Assembly: GCA_028554755.1 (NCBI GenBank)
Contig: JAPTOF010000008.1
Span: 11,782,501-11,846,500 of the forward strand
Reading direction: 5' to 3'
DNA: 64,000 nucleotides
Source of the DNA: Cordia subcordata
Taxonomy: Eukaryota > Streptophyta > Magnoliopsida > Boraginales > Cordiaceae
Position 1 is the stretch's first letter; the number at the start of each line of letters is the position of its first letter. A model generated the notes under the pieces. It was not told the DNA's origin. It saw only the letters and a program-made list of their open reading frames with translations, and made no database searches. The position numbers and the translations under genes were made by a program. Shown piece by piece: positions 57,555 through 64,000 of this stretch.

Positions 57555-59710
57555 TCGTGAGAGTTAACACTAACACACATATATTAAATAAGTTCTGCTA
57601 GAAATGGCAATAGATTGTAATAGGATGACATTAGTTATAGAATCAATATACTATTATACAATATGTTATCTCTTACAGGTTAGATGTCAAAATATTACGA
57701 TGCTATCCATGTTGAGCATAAACACATCTTTCTTAAAATTTGAATTACTTAAAGCCATTTATTAAGGAGCACAAAAAAAAAACTTTGGATGAGGATTACA
57801 TTCTCATAGAGCTTCTACTTAAAAGATAAATAAAATAGATGCAATATAGAAGAAACACAAAAGTTAACATTAAAATAAGCAACTGATGTCTATTTAAATA
57901 AAAAAAGTCTCACAAGAAAGAAAAATAAAATGTTTAATTATATTAAACATCCCAACTTAAAGCCAGGACAACCTACTCCTTATTTTGTTTATAGCCCAAT
58001 CTGTCCACTAACGATATTAAATCCAAATCCTTCAGAATTTTGGGACCTTGACAATTAAGAAAAAACATGCCATCCCGACTTTTATGAGATTCAAATAACA
58101 CATTTTTAGTTCTGCGCATGCTTGATGAAATGGACAAAAAACTAGAACATCTAATACCTTTAAGACTCATTGCTTCTCAAAAAGTTCAATCTCACACGTA
58201 ACTTGATTGAATGTCATGATTCTATCATCATAATATATATTCTTTTTCACATCGTCATACGTATTTGATAAGGACCTCACTAATCCTTTAACTTCATCTT
58301 CATTAGTTGGGTACACACGTGCATTAGATCTATACTTAATGTTGAACAACAAGGTATGCATATGTCTTATATGTGAAGCCAGAGACATTTTGGCGTATAT
58401 ACGATATATTCAATAACGGGAACGTGTAGGCTTTGTGCGTTGATACTCAGGCTCATAGTCATACAGTTTTTTAAAGGAGCCAATTGTGGAATTTCTAGCA
58501 ATTCTTAATGTCTTTGCCATTTTGATCACAAAGACCTAAATTGCTTAAAAAGATTAGTACTAAATTAACTTAGATATTAAATTCAAACAATATTGTCTAT
58601 TGCACTAAGCCATAAACACATGTTACACAGAGTAATTTACAACAATTTAATGTGAAAGTACAAAACTTTCGTAATACAAAACCACTTATTGCACAAAGTA
58701 ATGTATAATTACATAAATGTAGGGTTTATTTGAATTTAATTTAAGTCAAGCACTAATTTATACAAGAAAAGACTCTTAAAAAATAATTTACAATCATAAT
58801 CTACCCCAAAAATGTTTCCAAAATTTCAGGTGTTATTTTTTTAAACTTTCGAGCCAAAATGTAATTTCATAAAATTATAGGGTCAAAAAGTAATTTTCAG
58901 AAGATATAGGGGTCACAATATAATTTTTAGAAAGTATAAGGGTCAAAATATAATTTTAGAAAATTTAAGGACCATATTGTAATATAGACAAAATACAGGG
59001 ACTAAATTGAAAATAATAACAAATTTTATTAAAATATGCTCATTGTTTTCGTGAATGGAAAGAAAATTAATAGTTTTTCTTGCTAAATACGAGTAGTTGT
59101 AAGTTTCTATATGATTATCCAAAATGTGTATACAATATATCATTAGAAAGTTTGAAACACGGAGTTTCTGTCAGTACGATGATAATATTCAGACATGCAC
59201 CATGCTGAAAGAAATTTAGCCCCAAACATGGTCCAAAAAATTTGCAACCCAGTTATCCAGAAATTTGATTTTGACGCAAGGAATTCAACCAAATAAATCT
59301 CTCTCGATTTAAGGCCAAAAAATGCATGTAATATATCAATGTAAAGCCCTTAACACGTAGTTTCTATTGATATACGACTTGCATACAAAGGCACAATGAA
59401 TAAAAAGATATATCATTACTAAATTGGCACTTCAAACTCATTTTTCTTGTTTTCAGAAAAAAAAACTAATTCGATGCATAAATTTCAAAAATTCATATAT
59501 CTCTCAATTCTAAGCCAAATCACTCATATAATATGCCATTGAAAGCTCTAAGTGTCTACTTTTAAATGATATTGTAACATATACATTAGCATGTTGAACA
59601 TAGAGAGAAAATCATGCAAAAGGGCACCAAAAATTTGAAATTACATAATTTCTATAACTTCAAAAGAAAATTCAAGTTAATAATCATAATGCAACAACGA
59701 ACGAAAATAA
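57555..59710 (-). other. 5' leader of the long copia element
   Basis: About 2.1 kb lies between the primer-binding site and gag. One short frame (58388-58167) contains DEVKGLVRSLSNTYDD and IMTFNQVTCEIELFE, faintly like the end of another copia gag, so an older nested fragment is possible. The rest is AT-rich with repeated 'aagtataagggtcaaaatataa' words near 58900 and no domain. Confidence 0.45.
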
Positions 59711-60141
59711 TCTGACTCTGATATCAATGATAAAAATAAGTGTATTCATGGTTTAAAGATGAATATTTACTTGAATTGCCTAAAATTTGTGATGTACGTC
59801 ACTGTAATTAACTCACGGATCAAAGTCTTGAACACAAATGGTTGAAGACTGTTTATCACAACTTAAGTGCCTTTTTTTGTGTTTTGTAGAGAAAAATTCT
59901 TTTTCATTCAATAAAGACAAGTTTGAGAAGATGTGGACAGTCCAAGAATGTATCTAACATATATACAAATAAATCCCCTACGTATTGAGATAATGGAGAG
60001 TTATTTAACTTCCCACTCCTGGGAGGTTTCTTAACTTCCCATAAATCTTTTTATTTATTTTATTTTATTTTACTTTATCCATTAATAAATGGGTCAGGTC
60101 GGGTTAGCCTACATTGGGCAACCCAACTTGAATTTCTAACA
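59711..60141 (-). repeat. 5' LTR and primer-binding site of the long copia element
   Basis: The LTR is 60141-59728 (minus strand start TGTTAGAAATTCAAG, end TTTTTATCA). TTGATATCAGAGTCAGA follows at 59727-59711, a variant of the TGGTATCAGAGC primer site complementary to initiator tRNA-Met. Confidence 0.88.
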
Positions 60142-60429
60142 TAGACAATAAAAAGTCTAAAAAAAAAGATAAGAGATGTCTAGTACAAATAAGCAAAAAG
60201 AGAAAGAAACAACAAGAGGAAACATTAAGTAAGGGAGAGGAAAAAGAAAAAAAAGGAAAAAGAAAAAGAAATAAAGAAGAGTGAAAAAATAAATGAGAGA
60301 GATTAAAAAAAAGCCTAGTTGATACGCCAACTAAGCATGCTAAGTAGGAGATGATAATGGTATGTTAAACATAGGGTGACGTGTAGTATTGCTCAATCTA
60401 GGGAAGCTATTTTTATCTTAGCAATGGTA

Positions 60430-61220
60430 TGTTCAGAAAGTGATTAAATGTTTTGGGATGGATAAAGTGAAGCATGTACTCCACTTACAACTTATTTTAG
60501 GTTGTCTAGCCATTTGCCATCCAAAAGCATATATCTTGTGTTCCATATTCGAGTGCTGTTGGTAGCCTTATATATGCTAGGGTACACACTGGGCCTAACA
60601 TTTCATATTTAGTTAACATTATTAGCAAGCATATGGTAGTACTAAGGAAAGAACATTAAAAGTGCAATAAAATAGATTTTCAGATATTTATGGGGCAATA
60701 CAGATATGGGTTTGTTATTTAGCACAATGATTGGGTTGCTGTTTAACAGATATGGGTTTGTGGTTATGTTGACCTAAGCTTTGCGGGAGATCTTGATAAG
60801 AGAAGATATCTAATAGGTACTTCTTTGCTCTCTCTAGATGTGCTATCAGTTGAAAAGCGACATTGAATATACTGTTGCATTGTCTCCTACTTAGGCAAAA
60901 TATATGACAGTTATAGAAGGCGTGAACAAGGGCATATAGTTACAAGGCCTGTTTCATAATCTTGCATTACAATAAAGTCAAAATACTATGTTTTTTGATA
61001 ACCAGAGTGGAATTTATCTAACGAAAACTAGATGTATCATGAGAGGACGAAACACATAGATGTCAAATATTATTTTATCAGAGATGTTATGTAACAAGGG
61101 ATTATATTAGTGTAGAAGATTTCTACCTATAAGAATTCAGCAAATGTGCTGCCTAAGGTGGTCCTAGTCAGCACGTTCAAACATTACTTGGACTTGGCTG
61201 CTATTTGCAGTGCGAAACAT
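60430..61220 (+). pseudogene. Copia RT/RNase H remnant (Tork-like)
   Basis: Reading between frames on the plus strand gives FGMDKVKHV, VGSLIYARVHTGPNISY, KEH then IFRYL-like sequence, GYVDLSFAGDLDKRRYLIG, VALSPT, VIEGVNKGI, DNQSGIYLTK and VLPKVV. These are the closing motifs of copia pol in the correct order. It is heavily mutated. A poorly preserved 3' LTR may follow to about 61560, starting at the AAGGTGAAGATTTGCTAGG word. Confidence 0.8.
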
Positions 61221-63239
61221 TAAGCCCCATAGGGGGCATCTTGGTAATAGAGACGAAGAATGTTGTTTTGAACGAATACATGCTAAGGTGAAGATTTGCT
61301 AGGTTTGGCTTGTATTTGTCATGGGCCTAACAACCCTAGTGCTTAAATTAGGAAACCTTATGCTATAAATATATCTTACGTATTGGCAAAATGTAAGAGA
61401 GGTAAGAGTGACATAGGGCTAGGGCAAACACTTTGTGTATTCCTTAAAACATATTGGACTATTTTTCAATGCCTGTAGATGTAAACTTTAATGCCGAACC
61501 ATGTAAAATTTTTGTGTCATTTTTTATTGGTTTCTTTGTTTGCATGCTTATTTTCTAACATATAATTTTAAAATAAAATTTAAAATGGTACAACAAGTGG
61601 GAGAGATTTTGAAAATGTTGATCTATGCAATGCAAAAGAGAAATTAGGAAAGTAAAACTGTATGCACTTACTCTTGGCTTGCCATGGATTAAAAAGAAAT
61701 AATTTCAAAATTAATTTATTGAATTAGATTAATATTTTTTGAATTGTTGGGCACTCACCCTGACAATGATTTCTTTTTTGTGTTTTTAAGGATGAAAAAA
61801 CCATAATGCCTTAACTGGAAATAAAAAAATACCTGTTTTCACTCAAGAGTAAAAGTTTGAAAGACAGTAGTTTAGAGACCCATAAAAGGAGGGGACAAAA
61901 AAGAATGCAAGAAAATTAATAGCAATTGAAGATGAGATCGGCCGGGATCTAGGCAAAATTTAAGAGCATTTTGTAGTTTAATTGTGTTTCTGAAGTAAAG
62001 CCAATCAAGTCAACCAATTAGTTTAGTGATTTTTTCAAAAAGGAACTAGTTTGATTTGCCCTAGTATTGTTTTAAATTTGTTACACCATAGACTTATTTT
62101 ATTGTTATTGGGATTTGTTTTCTATGAAATTTCTGATGAATTACCTTTTCTTCTATATGTAAAGTTCGTCTGGATTGGTTTTTTTAAAAAATATATTTTT
62201 AATTTTTTTTAAAAAGATATTTTTTTGATAAATTAAATAGTCTAATTTTTGAAAAAAGTTAAAATTGAGCTTCTTTTTCTTTTTTACAGTTTCAACTTTT
62301 TTTAAAAGTCTAATCTAAAACTTATTGCAAAAAAGATGAGTTTTTTTTTGGGAAAAAAAGTAATTTTTTATAAAAAAAAAGTCAATCCAAATAAGCCTTT
62401 AGCTAATACCGATAAATTTTGAAAGAAGAAGAAGAAGATAATGATAGTGAATGGGTCATGTACCCCGTGCAAAGAAAACTAATGATGGTAGATGACTGCT
62501 CTGTTTGGTATATGCTTATTATAAGATGCTTTTTTATATTGAAAAGTATGGTTTGTTAGAAGTTTCATAGTATGCTTGTAATATGATGTCTTATCACTAT
62601 ATTTAAAAAAAAAGCAGGATGAGGATGGGTTGCTTATATATAAAATGTTAGTTTTTTAAAAAAAAAATTTACAGGATGTACGTGATATGATATCTTAAAT
62701 CTTGTGAGATATCTATTCATTTTAATAAGATAAGCATTTTAAAATAAGTTCATTCCAAACACACTAGAAATTGCATAAAATGAACAAATATATTCAGATG
62801 ACGAAGATGATGCTTGCGCTTGTTGTTCTATTTTTCGCTTGTTTTTAGTTATAATCATTTTCGTTTCATATTAAAGTGGGAGATTATAGTTATATCTTAT
62901 TGTATGAAATTTCTAAATAATAAAATTGGGGAGACTTGTAATATTTTAAAATACACGAGTTTTATTCAATGAATTAATTTAATTTAAAGTTTAGTATGTA
63001 ACTTTAATACAAGAAGTGTGTCGTGTATTTTATCCTATTCTATCAAAGAAGATCACAGCTGATTTCTATTTGCTGGCATATCTCTGTATATTTGATTGCA
63101 TGTCTATGTATATTTGATTTATTTCCATTCTAAAACCATAAATCATGTATAACTCGCCAAACATATCAACTTGCCTAACATATCTCAATCCTCACCCACT
63201 ATATAAACGACACCCACCACAGAACCTCTCATTATCTCA
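61221..63239. other. Intergenic and decayed repeat sequence
   Basis: No gene is seen. A MITE lies at 62164-62397. A possible LTR or promoter of the final copia fragment lies at about 62880-63240, with a TATATAAACG box at 63200. Confidence 0.45.
62164..62397. mobile_element. MITE related to the importin intron 1 elements
   Basis: The left end GTTCGTCTGGATTGGTTTTTTT and the reverse complement of the right end GGCTTATTTGGATTGACTTTT are imperfect inverted repeats sharing the TGGATTG core with 30636-30867. It is 234 bp with A/T-run interior. Confidence 0.6.
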
Positions 63240-63960
63240 CAACCTGCTCTAGTAGCGATAAACGCAGCCAACCAATTACCTCTCAAATTCACCCCGAATA
63301 ACTATTATTCCTGGAAAACTCAATTCGATGCTCTCTGATATGGTTATGACTTGGCGGGATATGTTGACAGCACCAATCCTTGTCCTCCGGCAACACACAC
63401 CGTTAATGACAAGGAGGTCCCAAATCCAGCGTACTCCTTTTGGATGCAGCAAGACAAACTCATTTTTCTTAGGATTATTGGGTCACTTAGTCCCAGTGCC
63501 GTACCAATAATCCGCACTCGCTTAACCTCGGTTGAAGCATGGTCACTGCCTGGCCCAAAATTTTGCCAACCCATCATCCTCTCGTGTGATGAGATTGGTT
63601 GAGCAATTGACCCTTATTACTCAAGGGACCAGATCTGTTGCTGAACACTTGACTCAAATCCGAGATACAGCAGATGAATTTGCTCTTGTGGGGGCCCTGT
63701 TCCACAACAATACCTCATCACTCGTACACTCAACGGCATTGGCCAGCAATTCAAAGAAATCTCTGCTACCATTCGAGCCCGAGACCATTTGACCAGTTTT
63801 GTCGAATTACAAGACGAGCTACTAGAGTAGGAGGCATTTTTAAAGAGAGAGGAGCAGCGTGCAAGTGGATTACTTGGGTCTTCCTCAAATCAATCTTGAC
63901 CCGTCTCTCGTGTTGGCCATACTACCCTTCCATCCTCTTCTCCTTCCCACCCCTTGTACC
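63240..63960 (+). pseudogene. Copia gag remnant, cut by window end
   Basis: Across two or three frames it reads INAANQLPLKFTPNNYYSWK, YDLAGYVDSTNPCPP, NPAYSFWMQQDKLIFLRII, FANPSSSRVMRLVEQL and SVAEHLTQIRDTADEFAL. This is the gag of a Ty1/copia element. Frameshifts near 63330 and 63560 break it. Any pol region would lie past the end of the window. Confidence 0.82.
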
Positions 63961-64000
63961 TTCCATCAAAAAGAATATGCTATCAGTTTCTCAGTTTTGT

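Larger units (their letters stand above)
49025..60141 (-). mobile_element. Ty1/copia element with two nested LTR insertions
   Basis: The LTRs are 59728-60141 (5') and 49025-49446 (3') on the minus strand, both TG...CA. A primer-binding site TTGATATCAGAGTCAGA (59727-59711) abuts the 5' LTR, and a polypurine stretch GAGTGGGAAA (about 49447-49456) abuts the 3' LTR. Gag, integrase, RT and RNase H lie between in the expected order. A 1.9-kb repeat (54273-56168) and a 1.6-kb LTR (50735-52345) are nested inside it. Without them the element is about 7.6 kb. I found no matching target duplication at 49020-49024 and 60142-60146. Confidence 0.9.

Overview
This is plant nuclear DNA. It has intron-rich genes whose products match known plant families, many LTR retrotransposons, and AT-rich intergenic sequence. 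I could not fix the species. Gene content fits a flowering plant. I found no bacterial, organellar or viral genome segment, no tRNA or rRNA gene, and no CRISPR array.

Layout. (1) 1-10.1 kb is a stack of transposable elements. A CACTA DNA transposon (about 863-5372, minus strand) is cut at its left by an LTR-like repeat (family A, copy 1). It sits in a fragment of a copia-type LTR, which abuts a second family A repeat. That repeat truncates a decayed Ty1/copia element (6859-10108, minus). (2) 10.8-32 kb is a gene island with four apparently intact housekeeping genes. They are a PLS-class pentatricopeptide repeat protein (plus, intronless), an OSB-type organellar single-stranded DNA-binding protein (minus, intronless), a ROK1/RH57-type DEAD-box RNA helicase (minus, 12 coding exons) and a divergent importin alpha of the IMPA9 type (minus, 11 coding exons). 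For the two spliced genes I resolved every exon by hand. The models close in frame at 545 and 519 residues. Two importin introns use GC instead of GT donors. (3) 34.5-49 kb is the wreck of one FAR1/FRS (MULE transposase-like) gene on the minus strand. A 496-bp non-autonomous Helitron split its FAR1 DNA-binding domain, and a 10.7-kb Ty3/gypsy element of the Tat type split its transposase domain. (4) 49.0-60.1 kb is a long Ty1/copia element (minus) lying 30 bp upstream of the FRS start codon. Two LTR-sized insertions, each flanked by a 5-bp target duplication, interrupt it. (5) 60.4-64 kb holds remnants of two more copia elements (plus strand) and a MITE.

How the genes relate. The four intact genes do not form a pathway. 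The PPR and OSB proteins both carry N-termini typical of organellar import, so each probably acts in RNA or DNA maintenance in mitochondria or plastids. The helicase is expected in nucleolar 18S rRNA processing and the importin in nuclear protein import. They are ordinary conserved neighbours in a gene-rich patch between retrotransposon blocks.

I found no convincing undescribed biological system. The most informative content is the nested insertion history, in which several insertions can be removed conceptually to restore an uninterrupted host reading frame. Next in interest are the pair of GC-AG introns in one gene and the antisense ORF and second RNase H of the gypsy element.
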